The notes beneath the pieces were generated by a model. The model was not told where the DNA came from and did not search any database. It was given only the letters and a program-made list of their open reading frames with translations. DNA of 64,000 bases from Nostocoides japonicum T1-X7. Lineage in GTDB: Bacteria; Actinomycetota; Actinomycetes; Actinomycetales; Dermatophilaceae. The first letter of the stretch is position 1. Every line of letters starts with the position of its first letter. Where the stretch lies: NCBI RefSeq assembly GCF_001046855.1, contig NZ_HF570958.1, forward strand, positions 625,201-689,200, written 5' to 3'. This document shows, one piece after another, positions 52,213 through 62,661 of this stretch. The translations under genes were made by a program, and so were the position numbers.

Positions 52213-52653
52213 ATGACCGAGAGCACCCCGTTCGTCTGCGGCCGCCGCGCCGCGCTCGTCGCCGCGGGGGTGGTGGGCGTCGGCACGGTCGCCGCCTGCT
52301 CCGGGGGTGGGTCCTCGGGCACGGCGTCCGACTCCGGTGGCGGGAGCTCCTCGGCCGCCGCCAGCGGGTCGGCCGTCGGCGCGACGACCGACGTCCCCGT
52401 CGGCGGCGGCACGGTCTTCGCCAGCCACGGGGTCGTCGTCACCCAGCCGGAGTCGGGCACCTTCAAGGCGTTCACCGACATCTGCACCCACCAGGGCGGG
52501 ACGATCAGCGAGGTGGAGGACAAGGTGATGGTCTGCCCCGTCCACGGGAGCGAGTTCAGCATCACCGACGGCTCCGTCGTCCAGGGGCCCGCGACCGAGG
52601 CGCTCCCCGAGAAGTCGATCACCGTCAAGGACGGCACGATCACCCTCGCGTGA
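52213..52653 (+). CDS. Rieske [2Fe-2S] lipoprotein, Tat-type
   Basis: The 146-residue protein has a twin-arginine signal (CGRRAALVAAGVVGVGTVAAC) with a lipobox cysteine near residue 29, then a serine/glycine linker. A Rieske domain follows with CTHQGG and CPVHGSEF supplying the two-Cys, two-His cluster. It should be a membrane-anchored extracellular electron carrier. This position between uvrA and uvrC is common in actinobacteria, though a functional tie to repair is not known. GGAGAC precedes the ATG. The 177-bp gap after uvrA shows no clear terminator. Confidence 0.9.
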   Translation: MTESTPFVCGRRAALVAAGVVGVGTVAACSGGGSSGTASDSGGGSSSAAASGSAVGATTDVPVGGGTVFASHGVVVTQPESGTFKAFTDICTHQGGTISEVEDKVMVCPVHGSEFSITDGSVVQGPATEALPEKSITVKDGTITLA

Positions 52654-52715
52654 GAGGCCGACGCGGCCGCCCGACGGGGCACGGTGGGGGGATCCGGGGT
52701 GTCGGCGGGCGCGCA

Positions 52716-52721
52716 TAGGGT
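52716..52721 (+). promoter_or_regulatory. -10 box for a leaderless uvrC transcript
   Basis: TAGGGT with a 6-nt spacer leads into GTG at 52728, the uvrC start. No ribosome binding site is visible. Confidence 0.5.
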
Positions 52722-52727
52722 TGTCGT

Positions 52728-54725
52728 GTGGCTGACCCGTCGACCTACCGCCCGGCGCCGGGGACGATCCCGGTCGACGCCGGCGTGTACCGGTTCCGCG
52801 ACAAGGACGGCCGGGTCATCTACGTCGGCAAGGCGAAGTCGCTGCGGCAGCGGCTCTCCTCCTACTTCCAGGACATCTCCGCCCTCCACCCGCGGACGGC
52901 GACGATGGTCCGCACCGGCGCGAGCGTCGAGTGGACCGTCGTCACCAACGAGGTCGAGGCCCTCCAGCTCGAGTACAGCTGGATCAAGGAGTTCGACCCC
53001 CGCTTCAACGTCAAGTACCGCGACGACAAGTCCTACCCCTACCTCGCGGTGACGATGGGGGAGGAGTTCCCCCGGGCCCAGGTCATGCGCGGCGCCAAGC
53101 GCAAGGGCACCCGCTACTTCGGTCCGTATGCCCACGCCTGGGCGATCCGCGAGACCCTCGACCTCCTCCTGCGGGTCTTCCCCATGCGGACGTGCAGCGG
53201 CGGCGTCTTCAAACGGGCCGGGCAGGTCGGCCGGCCGTGCCTCCTCGGGTACATCGACAAGTGCTCCGCGCCCTGCGTGGGCCGGGTCAGCGCGGAGGAG
53301 CACCGGGCCATCGCGCGCGACTTCTGCGACTTCATGAACGGCGACACCGGCCGGTTCGTCAAGCGGCTCGAGCGGCAGATGAAGGAGGCTGCCGACCAGC
53401 TGGAGTTCGAGCAGGCGGCCCGGGTCCGCGACGACCTCGAGGCGCTCCGCAAGGCCCTCGAGCGGTCCGCCGTCGTCCTGCCCGACGGGACCGACGCCGA
53501 CGTCTTCGCACTCGCCGACGACGACCTCGAGGTGGCCGTGCAGGTGTTCCACGTCCGGGGCGGCCGGGTCCGCGGGCAGCGGGGCTGGGTCGCCGAGAAC
53601 GCCGAGGCCGAGCCGATGCCCGCCATCGTCGAGCACCTCCTCCAGCAGGTCTACGGCGGAGAGGCGGGGGAGGCCGTGCCGCGCGAGGTGCTCGTCCCCG
53701 TCCTTCCCGAGGACGCCGACTCCGTCGAGGCGTGGCTCAGCGCGCTCCGCGGGTCGCGGGTGCACCTGCGCGTGCCCAGCCGGGGGGACAAGCGCACCCT
53801 CATGGAGACGGTGCGCCGCAACGCCGACCAGGCCCTCGCCCGCCACAAGGTGGCGCGCGCGGGGGACCTCACGGCCCGCGGGCAGGCGCTGGAGGACCTC
53901 CAGGAGCATCTCGAGCTCGGCGACGCGCCGCTGCGCATCGAGTGCTACGACATCAGCCACGTCCAGGGCACCCAGATGGTCGGGTCGATGGTCGTCTTCG
54001 AGGACGGCCTGCCGCGCAAGTCGGAGTACCGCCGGTTCGTCATCCGCGGCGACGGCGCGGGGGGCGGCATGGACGACACGTCGGCCATGCACGAGGTCCT
54101 CACCCGCCGGTTCCACCGCTACCTCGAGGACCGCGAGCACGCGGCGGACGGCGCGGCGAGCGCCGGGGGTGAGGTGCCGGCCGAGACCGGGCCGGAGCGG
54201 ATCGACCCGGAGACCGGACGGCCCAGGCGGTTCGCATACCCCCCGAACCTCGTCGTCGTCGACGGCGGCCTCCCGCAGGTCAACGCGGCCGCCACGGCCC
54301 TCGCGGAGATCGGTGTCCACGACGTCGCGGTCGTCGGCCTCGCGAAGCGGCTCGAGGAGGTGTGGAAGCCCGGGGAGGAGTTCCCCGTCATCCTCCCGCG
54401 GACCAGTGAGGGCCTCTACCTCCTTCAGCGCGTCCGCGACGAGGCGCACCGGTTCGCCATCACCTTCCATCGGCAGCGCCGGAGCAAGGCGATGACGGCC
54501 AGCCAGCTCGACGGCATACCGGGGCTCGGCGAGGCGCGGCGCAAGGCGCTCCTGAAGCATTTCGGCTCCCTCAAGCGGATCCGAGCCGCGAGTGTCGAGG
54601 ATCTCCAGTCCGTCGAGGGCATCGGTCCCGCACTCGCCGCGACGATTGCGGCAGAGTTGTCCACGCAGGAGCGGCCCGAGCCGGCCGTCAACGTGATGAC
54701 CGGAGAGGTGTTGAGCCAGACGTGA
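52728..54725 (+). CDS. uvrC: Excinuclease ABC subunit C
   Basis: UvrC (665 residues) makes both incisions in nucleotide excision repair. The N-terminal GIY-YIG nuclease is seen as [22 protein letters not shown] in outline at residues 16-37. A UVR motif for UvrB binding lies near residues 205-240. The C-terminal RNase H-like nuclease has [10 protein letters not shown], and helix-hairpin-helix repeats end the protein ([21 protein letters not shown] in outline). Its stop overlaps rapZ by 4 bp, starting the conserved uvrC-rapZ-yvcK unit. Confidence 0.97.
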   Translation: MADPSTYRPAPGTIPVDAGVYRFRDKDGRVIYVGKAKSLRQRLSSYFQDISALHPRTATMVRTGASVEWTVVTNEVEALQLEYSWIKEFDPRFNVKYRDDKSYPYLAVTMGEEFPRAQVMRGAKRKGTRYFGPYAHAWAIRETLDLLLRVFPMRTCSGGVFKRAGQVGRPCLLGYIDKCSAPCVGRVSAEEHRAIARDFCDFMNGDTGRFVKRLERQMKEAADQLEFEQAARVRDDLEALRKALERSAVVLPDGTDADVFALADDDLEVAVQVFHVRGGRVRGQRGWVAENAEAEPMPAIVEHLLQQVYGGEAGEAVPREVLVPVLPEDADSVEAWLSALRGSRVHLRVPSRGDKRTLMETVRRNADQALARHKVARAGDLTARGQALEDLQEHLELGDAPLRIECYDISHVQGTQMVGSMVVFEDGLPRKSEYRRFVIRGDGAGGGMDDTSAMHEVLTRRFHRYLEDREHAADGAASAGGEVPAETGPERIDPETGRPRRFAYPPNLVVVDGGLPQVNAAATALAEIGVHDVAVVGLAKRLEEVWKPGEEFPVILPRTSEGLYLLQRVRDEAHRFAITFHRQRRSKAMTASQLDGIPGLGEARRKALLKHFGSLKRIRAASVEDLQSVEGIGPALAATIAAELSTQERPEPAVNVMTGEVLSQT

Positions 54726-55720
54726 CCGATGAGGGCGCGACGTCCCCCGACGCGGCGCGGGCCGGCGGGCCGCCCGGATCCGGCGGGCCGGCCGGATCCG
54801 ACGCGTCGTCGGGACCCCCCGGACCGGCCGGCTCCGGCGACGGCGAGCGTCCGCCGCGGGAGTTCGTCATCCTCACCGGCATGAGCGGCGCCGGGCGCTC
54901 GACCGTCGCGAAGGTCCTCGAGGACACCGGTTGGTTCGTCGTCGACAACCTCCCGCCCCAGCTGCTCGCCCCGATGGCGGAGCTCGCCGTGTCCGGCGGC
55001 GACGGCACGAGCGAGCCGCTGCGGATCATGGCCGTCGTCGACGTCCGCAGCGGCGGGTTCTTCGACCAGCTGAGCCAGGCGACCGAGGGCCTCGCGGCCC
55101 AGGGCTGGGAGCCGACCGTCGTGTTCCTCGACGCGACCGACGAGGCCCTCGTGCGGCGCTTCGAGAGCGTCCGCCGGCCGCATCCGCTCCAGGGCGACGG
55201 CCGGCTCCTCGACGGCATCGCGACCGAGCGCGAGCGCCTCGCCGACCTCCGGGCGGAGGCCGACGTCGTCGTCGACACCTCGGGGTTCAACATCCACCAG
55301 CTGGCCCAGAAGGTCCGGCCCATGTTCCCGGGGTCGAGCGGGCCTGCGCTGCGCCTCGCGCTCATGTCGTTCGGCTTCAAGTACGGCGTCCCCCTCGACG
55401 CCGACTTCGTCCTCGACCTGCGGTTCCTCCCCAACCCCTTCTGGATCCCCGAGCTGCGACCCCTCACCGGGCAGGACGAGGCCGTGGCGGACTTCGTCTT
55501 CAGCCAGCCGGGTGCGACGGAGTTCGTCGACCGCGTCGTCGCTCTCATGGAGCCGGTCACCGAGGGGTACCGCCGCGAGGGACGCCGGTATGCGACGGTG
55601 GCCGTCGGCTGCACGGGCGGCAAGCACCGGTCGGTGGCCATGGCCGATCGGCTGGCCGCCGCCCTTGTCGCCCCGACGGTCGAGACGTTCGTCGTCCACC
55701 GAGACCTGGGGCGCGAGTGA
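54722..55720 (+). CDS. rapZ: RapZ-type nucleotide-binding protein (RNase adapter family)
   Basis: The 332-residue protein has a P-loop of the actinobacterial form GMSGAGRST near residue 58 and the conserved C-terminal [11 protein letters not shown], which in RapZ lies in the RNA/metabolite-binding domain. In E. coli RapZ directs RNase E to the GlmZ/GlmY system; actinobacteria lack those RNAs, so the role here is probably different. A Pro/Gly/Ser-rich tail-like stretch of about 40 residues precedes the domain. GTG and stop overlap uvrC and yvcK by 4 bp. Confidence 0.93.
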   Translation: MTDEGATSPDAARAGGPPGSGGPAGSDASSGPPGPAGSGDGERPPREFVILTGMSGAGRSTVAKVLEDTGWFVVDNLPPQLLAPMAELAVSGGDGTSEPLRIMAVVDVRSGGFFDQLSQATEGLAAQGWEPTVVFLDATDEALVRRFESVRRPHPLQGDGRLLDGIATERERLADLRAEADVVVDTSGFNIHQLAQKVRPMFPGSSGPALRLALMSFGFKYGVPLDADFVLDLRFLPNPFWIPELRPLTGQDEAVADFVFSQPGATEFVDRVVALMEPVTEGYRREGRRYATVAVGCTGGKHRSVAMADRLAAALVAPTVETFVVHRDLGRE

Positions 55721-56712
55721 GCCCCGTCCGCGGCGGGCGCTCCGTCCCGCCGAGAGCCGGCGGCGTCGGGCCGTCCGTCGTCGCTCTCGGCGGCGGTCAC
55801 GGTCTCGCGGCGTCGCTCGCGGCGCTCCGGCTCGTCACCGAGAACCTCACGGCGGTCGTCACGGTGGCCGACAACGGCGGCTCGAGCGGACGCCTGCGCG
55901 ACGAGCTCGGCGTCCTGCCACCCGGCGACCTGCGGATGGCGCTCGCCGCGCTGTGCGACGACACCGAGTGGGGGCACACGTGGCGGGACGTGCTCCAGCA
56001 CCGGTTCGACAGTGCGGGACCGCTCGCCGGCCATGCCCTCGGCAACCTCCTCATCGTCGCGCTGTGGGAGCTCTACGACGACCCCGTCGCCGGCCTCGAG
56101 CTCGTCGGTCGGCTCCTCAACGCCCGCGGCCGGGTGCTCCCGATGGCGAGCGTGCCGCTCCAGATCTCCGCCGAGGTGCGTGGGCTCGACCCGGCCGACC
56201 CGCGCGCGGTGTCGACGGTCGTCGGGCAGGCCCAGGTCGCGACGACGCGCGGTGAGGTCCTCTCCGTGCGGCTCGACCCGTCGGACCCTCCGGACTGCCC
56301 GCCCGCGGTCGCCGCCGTCGAGGACGCCGACTGGGTCGTCCTCGGCCCGGGATCCTGGTTCACCTCGATCATGCCGCACCTGCTCGTCCCCGGCCTGCGC
56401 GAGGCGCTCCGCAGCACCGAGGCGCGGCGCATCCTCACCCTCAACGTCGAGCTCGACACCGACGAGACGGCCGGCTTCTCGGCGGTTCGCCACCTCGAGA
56501 CGCTCGCGATCCACGCCCCGGACGTCGCATACGACATCGTCCTCGCCGACCCGAGCATCGTCGAGGACGAGTCGGGGCTGCGGGCCGCCGCCGAGGGTGT
56601 CGGCGCACGCCTCGTCGTCTCACCCGTCGCGAGCCAGGGCCGGCCGGGCACCCACGACTTCCTCCGGCTCGCCGCGGCCTACCGCGACCTCATCGGCCCC
56701 GCCCTCGCCTGA
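55717..56712 (+). CDS. yvcK: YvcK/CofD-like UDP-sugar-binding regulator of central carbon and cell-wall metabolism
   Basis: The 331-residue protein shows [17 protein letters not shown] and [19 protein letters not shown] (outline) near the start, [14 protein letters not shown] in the middle and [17 protein letters not shown] later. These are the CofD/YvcK nucleotide-sugar site. In Bacillus and mycobacteria (CuvA) it is needed for growth on gluconeogenic carbon and proper peptidoglycan synthesis. The GTG overlaps rapZ (GTGA). In most actinobacteria whiA follows directly; here a 1-kb hairpin array lies between them. Confidence 0.94.
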   Translation: MSPVRGGRSVPPRAGGVGPSVVALGGGHGLAASLAALRLVTENLTAVVTVADNGGSSGRLRDELGVLPPGDLRMALAALCDDTEWGHTWRDVLQHRFDSAGPLAGHALGNLLIVALWELYDDPVAGLELVGRLLNARGRVLPMASVPLQISAEVRGLDPADPRAVSTVVGQAQVATTRGEVLSVRLDPSDPPDCPPAVAAVEDADWVVLGPGSWFTSIMPHLLVPGLREALRSTEARRILTLNVELDTDETAGFSAVRHLETLAIHAPDVAYDIVLADPSIVEDESGLRAAAEGVGARLVVSPVASQGRPGTHDFLRLAAAYRDLIGPALA

Positions 56713-57075
56713 CGCCACCGCCCCTCCTGCCCGGCCGGGTCGAGGTATGGGGTGCCCGTCTGGTGGTGTCTTCCTACCTCGACTCTGAAGGGCCCGGCTG
56801 GGTCGAGGTGCGGGGTGACCTTCTGGTGGGGTCGGCGTACCTCGACCCCGAGAGTCCCGGCCGAGTCGAGGTATGCGGTGACGTTGTGGTGGCGTTGTGG
56901 TGGCGTGTTGACGGTCTGGTGGTCACCTTGTACCTCGACTCCGAGGTGCCCCCACCGGGTCGAGGTATGGGGTGACCTTCTGGTGGGGTCGGCGTACCTC
57001 GACCCCGAGGGGTCCGGCCGGGTCGAGGTAGGAGTGAGCCGACCGACCGACGACAACCCGGCAGTGGTGGTCCTC

Positions 57076-57134
57076 GCACGTGCCGAGAAGATGTCGTCCC
57101 AGAAGCCGATCGACGACAACAACTCGGCATGTGC
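57076..57134 (+). repeat. Second-type hairpin element, copy A
   Basis: This 59-nt element has arms GCACGTGCCGAG and CTCGGCATGTGC (one mismatch), with an inner TGTCGTC/GACGACA stem. It interrupts the 64-bp periodicity between the fourth and fifth hairpins. Confidence 0.8.
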
Positions 57135-57300
57135 GGTGGCGTACGGAGTGGTGACGGTCTGGTGTCACCTTGTACCTCGACTCCGAGGTGCCCCCACTGG
57201 GTCGAGGTATGGGATGACCTTCTGGTGGGGTCGGCGTACCTCGACTCCGACGTGCCCGCACTGGGTCGAGGTATGGGGTGACCTTCTGGTGGCGTGTTCC

Positions 57301-57359
57301 GCACGTGCCGAGTAGATGTCATGCCAGGAGCGGTTCGACGACAACAACTCGGCATGTGC
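57301..57359 (+). repeat. Second-type hairpin element, copy B
   Basis: This copy also spans 59 nt with the same arms as copy A. The loop has diverged and the inner stem is partly lost. It interrupts the array between the sixth and seventh hairpins and is followed by a tail (TACGGAGTGGT then ACGGTCTGGTG) shared with copy A. Confidence 0.8.
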
Positions 57360-57754
57360 GGTGACCCGTACGGAGTGGTAACGGTCTGGTGGTCACCATG
57401 TACCTCGACACCCAGGTGCCCCCACTGGGTCGAGGTATGGGGAGACCGTCCGGTGGTGTCTTCCTACCTCGACTCCGGACGGCCCCCACTGGGTCGAGGT
57501 ATGGGGAGACCGTCCGGTGGTGTCTTCCTACCTCGACCCCGAGGGGGCCCGGCTGGGTCGAGGTATGGGGTGACCGTCTGGTGGTGTCTTTGTACCTCGA
57601 CTCCGAACGGGCACGGCCGAGTCGAGGTATGGGGTGACCTTCTGGTGGGGTCGGCGTACCTCGACCCCGAGGGGCCGCGGCCGGGTCGAGGTACGGGAAG
57701 CAGGCGGCGGTCACGAGATGAGAGCGGTCCCGGATGGGTGGCAGGATGTCCGGC

Positions 57755-58735
57755 ATGGCGATGACAGCACGAGTGAAGGATGAGCTGAGTCGCTACGAGG
57801 TGACCAAGCCGTGCTGCCGGAAGGCAGAGGTGGCGGCGATGATCCGCTTCGCCGGGGGGCTGCACATCATCGGGGGACGCATCGTCGTGGAGGCCGAGCT
57901 CGACACCGCCCACTCCGCGCGCAGGCTGCGGCGCAACCTCGCGGAGCTCTACGGCCACCGCTCGGAGGTCCTCGTCCTCGCCGCGGGCGGGTTGCGCAAG
58001 GGGAGCCGCTACGTCGTCCGCGTCGTCCAGGACGGCGAGGCGCTGGCCCGCCAGACCGGCCTCATCGACGCCCGTGGGCGACCCGTCCGAGGGCTCCCTC
58101 CGAAGGTCGTCGCCGGGGCGGATCACGACGCGGAGGCGGCGTGGCGGGGAGCGTTCCTCGCCCACGGGTCGCTGACCGAGCCGGGGCGTTCCTCGGCCCT
58201 CGAGGTCACCTGCCCGGGCCCGGAGGCGGCGCTCGCCCTCGTCGGCGCGGCGCGGCGTCTCGGGATCCAGTCCAAGGCCCGCGAGGTCCGGGGCGTCGAC
58301 CGGGTCGTCATCCGGGACGGCGACGCCATCGGGGCGATGCTCACTCGCCTCGGCGCCCACGACGCGGTGATGGCCTGGGAGGAGCGGCGGATGCGCCGCG
58401 AGGTCCGCGCGACGGCGAACCGGCTCGCCAACTTCGACGACGCGAACCTGCGCCGCTCCGCCCGCGCCGCCGTCGCGGCCGGGGCCCGCGTCCAGCGCGC
58501 CCTGGAGATCCTCGGCGACGAGGTGCCCGACCACCTCCGCGAGGCCGGAACCCTCCGGGTGCAGCACAAGCAGGCGAGCCTGGAGGAGCTCGGCCAGCTC
58601 GCCGACCCGCCGATGACCAAGGACGCCGTCGCCGGCCGGATCCGCCGGCTCCTCGCGATGGCCGACAAGCGCGCCGGGGACCTCGGCATACCGGGCACGG
58701 ACGCCAACCTCACCGTCGACATGCTCGACTCCTGA
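57755..58735 (+). CDS. whiA: Sporulation/division transcription factor WhiA
   Basis: The 326-residue protein has the WhiA layout. An N-terminal LAGLIDADG-like homing-endonuclease fold comprises residues about 1-210 (starting [13 protein letters not shown]). A C-terminal helix-turn-helix includes [22 protein letters not shown] in outline and [14 protein letters not shown]. WhiA with WhiB activates division genes in streptomycetes; it is conserved in non-sporulating Gram-positives. The ATG at 57755 matches the usual start; in-frame ATGs at 57734 and 57746 are alternatives. It is separated from yvcK by the hairpin array. Confidence 0.94.
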   Translation: MAMTARVKDELSRYEVTKPCCRKAEVAAMIRFAGGLHIIGGRIVVEAELDTAHSARRLRRNLAELYGHRSEVLVLAAGGLRKGSRYVVRVVQDGEALARQTGLIDARGRPVRGLPPKVVAGADHDAEAAWRGAFLAHGSLTEPGRSSALEVTCPGPEAALALVGAARRLGIQSKAREVRGVDRVVIRDGDAIGAMLTRLGAHDAVMAWEERRMRREVRATANRLANFDDANLRRSARAAVAAGARVQRALEILGDEVPDHLREAGTLRVQHKQASLEELGQLADPPMTKDAVAGRIRRLLAMADKRAGDLGIPGTDANLTVDMLDS

Positions 58736-58799
58736 CCGAGCGCCGGAGCATCCCCGTGCCCACACGCTGGACCCCTCGGACCCCCGGGGGCCGATTCAA

Positions 58800-59882
<1,083 letters not shown>

Positions 59883-59887
59883 CGCCG

Positions 59888-61093
59888 ATGAAGAGCGTGG
59901 CCGACCTCGGCTCCCTCGCCGGCAAGCGCGTCCTCGTCAGGTCCGACCTCAACGTCCCCCTCGACGGGACGACGATCACCGACGACGGCCGCATCCGGGC
60001 CTCGGTCCCGACCATCGAGGCCCTCTCCGAGGCGGGCGCACGCGTCGTCGTGTGCGCCCACCTCGGGCGGCCCAAGGGCGCCCCGGAGGACCGCTACTCC
60101 CTCGCGCCCGTCGCGACGCGGCTCGGTGAGCTCCTCGGCGCCCCCGTCACGTTCGCGACCGACACGGTCGGCGAGAGCGCCGAGGCGGCGGTCGCGGCGA
60201 TGTCAGACGGTGACGTCGTGCTCCTGGAGAACCTCCGGTTCAACCCGGGGGAGACGAGCAAGGACGAGGCCGAGCGCGGCGCGTTCGCCGACGAGCTCGC
60301 CGCCCTCGCCGACGCCTTCGTCTCCGACGGCTTCGGTGTCGTCCACCGCAAGCAGGCGTCGGTCTACGACGTCGCGACGCGGCTGCCGGCCGCCGTCGGC
60401 GGGCTCGTCAGCACCGAGGTCGACGTCCTCCGTCGTCTCACCGTCGAGCCCGACCGCCCGTACGCCGTCGTCCTCGGCGGCGCGAAGGTCTCCGACAAGC
60501 TCGGCGTCATCGCCAACCTGCTCCGGACCGCCGACCGGCTGCTCATCGGCGGCGGCATGGTCTTCACCTTCCTCAAGGCCCAGGGCCACGAGGTGGGCCG
60601 GAGCCTCCTCGAGAGCGACCAGGTGGACACGGTGCGGGGCTACCTCGACGAGGCGAAGGAGCGCGGCGTCGAGATCGTCCTGCCCGTCGACATCGTCGCG
60701 GCCACGGAGTTCTCGGCGGACGCCGACCACGAGGTCGTCGCCGCCGACGCGATCCCCGCGGGCCGGATCGGCGTCGACATCGGGCCGGCGTCGGGCGCCC
60801 TGTTCGCCGAGCGGCTCGCGGACTGCCGGACGGTGTTCTGGAACGGACCGATGGGGGCCTTCGAGATGGCGCCGTATGCCGAGGGCACGCGGGCCGTCGC
60901 CCAGGCCCTCGTCGACGTGACGGCCCGGGGAGCGCTCACCGTCGTCGGCGGTGGCGACTCGGCGGCCGCGGTGCGCCAGCTCGGCTTCGCCGACGACCGG
61001 TTCGGCCACATCTCGACCGGCGGCGGCGCGAGCCTGGAGTACCTCGAGGGCAAGCAGCTGCCCGGGCTCACCGTCCTCGACGAGCAGGGCTGA
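59888..61093 (+). CDS. pgk: Phosphoglycerate kinase
   Basis: The 401-residue enzyme makes ATP from 1,3-bisphosphoglycerate. Signatures are [15 protein letters not shown] at residues 14-28, the substrate-binding CAHLGRPKG, and [10 protein letters not shown]. The nucleotide-site [15 protein letters not shown] and the C-terminal [13 protein letters not shown] also match. It is in the gap-pgk-tpiA operon, starting 5 bp after gap. Length is typical. Confidence 0.97.
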   Translation: MKSVADLGSLAGKRVLVRSDLNVPLDGTTITDDGRIRASVPTIEALSEAGARVVVCAHLGRPKGAPEDRYSLAPVATRLGELLGAPVTFATDTVGESAEAAVAAMSDGDVVLLENLRFNPGETSKDEAERGAFADELAALADAFVSDGFGVVHRKQASVYDVATRLPAAVGGLVSTEVDVLRRLTVEPDRPYAVVLGGAKVSDKLGVIANLLRTADRLLIGGGMVFTFLKAQGHEVGRSLLESDQVDTVRGYLDEAKERGVEIVLPVDIVAATEFSADADHEVVAADAIPAGRIGVDIGPASGALFAERLADCRTVFWNGPMGAFEMAPYAEGTRAVAQALVDVTARGALTVVGGGDSAAAVRQLGFADDRFGHISTGGGASLEYLEGKQLPGLTVLDEQG

Positions 61094-61098
61094 CACCC

Positions 61099-61911
61099 GT
61101 GCCGGACACCTCAGCGACGACCCGCACCCCGCTCATGGCGGGCAACTGGAAGATGAACCTCGACCACGTCCAGGCGACCCATCTGGTCCAGAAGCTCGAC
61201 TGGACGCTCAAGGACGCCAAGCACGACTTCTCGGCCGTCGAGGTCGCCGTCTTCCCGCCGTTCACCGACCTGCGGACCGTGCAGACCCTCGTCGACGGCG
61301 ACCGGCTGGAGATCCGATACGGCGCGCAGAACCTCTCCGTCCACGACCACGGCGCGTTCACCGGCTCGATCAGCGGCGCGTTCCTCGCCAAGCTCGGCTG
61401 TACCTACGTCATCGTCGGGCACAGCGAGCGCCGCGAGTACCACCACGAGACCGACCAGCACGTCGCCGCGAAGCTCGGCGCCGCCTTCCGGCACGGGCTC
61501 ACGCCGGTGTTCTGCGTCGGCGAGGGCCTCGCGGTCCGCAAGGAGGGCCGACAGGTCGAGCACGTCCTCGAGCAGGTCGAGATCGGGCTCAGCGACGTGA
61601 CCCAGCAGGAGGCGGCCTCGATCGTCATCGCCTACGAGCCGGTCTGGGCCATCGGCACCGGCGAGGTCGCCACGCCGGCCGACGCGCAGGAGGTGTGTGC
61701 CGCGATCCGCCGCCAGCTGGCGACGACCTACGACGAGGAGACCGCCGACGGGGTCCGCATTCTCTACGGCGGCAGCGTCAAGGCGGGCAACGTCGCGGCC
61801 ATCATGGCCGAGCCAGACGTCGACGGCGCCCTCGTCGGCGGAGCGTCCATCGATGCGAGCGAGTTCGCGGCCATCTGCCGGTACCGGCAGCACCTCGGGG
61901 CCGCGTCGTAG
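61099..61911 (+). CDS. tpiA: Triosephosphate isomerase
   Basis: The 270-residue enzyme interconverts dihydroxyacetone phosphate and glyceraldehyde-3-phosphate. The lysine motif GNWKMN is near residue 15, the histidine in VGHSERR near 110, the glutamate motif in [11 protein letters not shown] near 180, and the phosphate-binding YGGSVKAGN near 222. The GTG start is 5 bp after pgk. Slightly longer than usual because of the N-terminal [10 protein letters not shown] stretch. Confidence 0.97.
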   Translation: MPDTSATTRTPLMAGNWKMNLDHVQATHLVQKLDWTLKDAKHDFSAVEVAVFPPFTDLRTVQTLVDGDRLEIRYGAQNLSVHDHGAFTGSISGAFLAKLGCTYVIVGHSERREYHHETDQHVAAKLGAAFRHGLTPVFCVGEGLAVRKEGRQVEHVLEQVEIGLSDVTQQEAASIVIAYEPVWAIGTGEVATPADAQEVCAAIRRQLATTYDEETADGVRILYGGSVKAGNVAAIMAEPDVDGALVGGASIDASEFAAICRYRQHLGAAS

Positions 61912-61931
61912 GGGCTGCGGCGGACAGCGGT

Positions 61932-61937
61932 TAGACT
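61932..61937 (+). promoter_or_regulatory. -10 box for secG-rbpA
   Basis: TAGACT in the gap after tpiA would start transcription about 70 nt upstream of secG, separating secG from the glycolytic operon. Confidence 0.4.
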
Positions 61938-62015
61938 CGGTGGCCAAGCGCATCCGTCCGCCGCCGGACGCCGCGCCGCAAACGCCCTGACGTCGAACGC
62001 CCTCTAAGGAATCGC

Positions 62016-62258
62016 GTGGAAGCCGTACGCATCGGACTGCAGGTCCTGCTCGTCATCGGCGGGCTCTTCCTGACCCTGCTCATCCTCCTCCACAAGGGCA
62101 AGGGCGGTGGCCTCTCCGACATGTTCGGCGGCGGCATGTCCTCCACCCTCGGCGGCTCGTCCGTCGCGGAGCGCAACCTCGACCGCTTCACCATCGGGGT
62201 GGCCCTCGTCTGGTTCACCTGCGTCGTCGGCATCGGCGTCCTCGACCGCTTCATGTGA
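62016..62258 (+). CDS. secG: Preprotein translocase subunit SecG
   Basis: The 80-residue protein has two transmembrane helices with the GKGGGLSDMFGGG segment between them, the hallmark of SecG. It assists SecYEG in protein export. The GTG start has TAAGGAATC upstream. Location downstream of gap-pgk-tpiA is standard in actinobacteria. Confidence 0.95.
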   Translation: MEAVRIGLQVLLVIGGLFLTLLILLHKGKGGGLSDMFGGGMSSTLGGSSVAERNLDRFTIGVALVWFTCVVGIGVLDRFM

Positions 62259-62295
62259 CAGTCCTTCCCCCACGGCAGAGCAGGAGACACAGGAG

Positions 62296-62646
62296 ATGGC
62301 AGGCGGCAATGCGATCCGGGGCAGCCGGGTCGGCGCAGGTCCCATGGGCGAGGCCGAGCGCGGCGAGGCCGCTCCTCGCGTCTTCGTCTCCTACTGGTGC
62401 TCCAACGGGCACCAGACGCGTCCGAGCTTCGCGCAGGAGGCCGGGTCGGCCGTGCCGGAGACGTGGGACTGCCCCCGCTGCGGCCTGCCGGCCGGGCAGG
62501 ATCGCGACAACCCGCCCGCACCGCCGAAGGTCGAGCCGTACAAGACGCACCTGGCCTACGTGAAGGAGCGGCGCTCCGGCGCCGACGGCCAGGCGATCCT
62601 CGACGAGGCCCTCGCCGCGCTGCGCGAGCGCGGACTCATCACCTGA
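62296..62646 (+). CDS. rbpA: RNA polymerase-binding protein RbpA
   Basis: The 116-residue protein starts MAGGNAIRGSRVGAGPMGEAERGEAAPR, in outline the N-terminal tail and zinc-free core of RbpA. The zinc ribbon-like CSNGHxTxPSF and CPRCGLPAGQD follow, then the C-terminal sigma-interacting domain EPYKTHLAYVKERRS. RbpA stabilises the sigma-A holoenzyme open complex and is essential in mycobacteria. It follows secG by 37 bp; its ribosome binding site is GGAGACAC. Confidence 0.96.
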   Translation: MAGGNAIRGSRVGAGPMGEAERGEAAPRVFVSYWCSNGHQTRPSFAQEAGSAVPETWDCPRCGLPAGQDRDNPPAPPKVEPYKTHLAYVKERRSGADGQAILDEALAALRERGLIT

Positions 62647-62661
62647 CCGGGCCCGGCCACC

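Larger units (their letters stand above)
56711..57693 (+). repeat. Array of 64-bp units with palindromic 37-nt hairpins between yvcK and whiA
   Basis: Eleven full hairpins begin at 56775, 56838, 56931, 56995, 57173, 57237, 57401, 57465, 57529, 57593 and 57657, plus a right half at 56739-56747. Each runs from TACCTCGAC to GTCGAGGTA with a 15-19-nt variable loop. The next hairpin follows after a conserved 27-nt spacer ending GGTGGTGTCTTCC or GGTGGGGTCGGCG. Unit length is 64 bp (63 once), interrupted after 56838, 56995 and 57237 by extra sequence. No gene is encoded; the open frames are repetitive and differ by strand. This is all that lies in the 1042-bp gap. Confidence 0.93.

Noticed and set aside
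56711-57693. CRISPR array
   Set aside because: Regular 64-bp spacing and palindromic repeats suggest one, but the sequences between hairpins are nearly identical and the hairpin loops vary instead. No cas genes are near.
56679-57764. Repetitive protein-coding frames in the yvcK-whiA gap
   Set aside because: Open frames exist on both strands and in several frames simply because the repeats lack stops. No ribosome binding site, start conservation or codon bias supports them.
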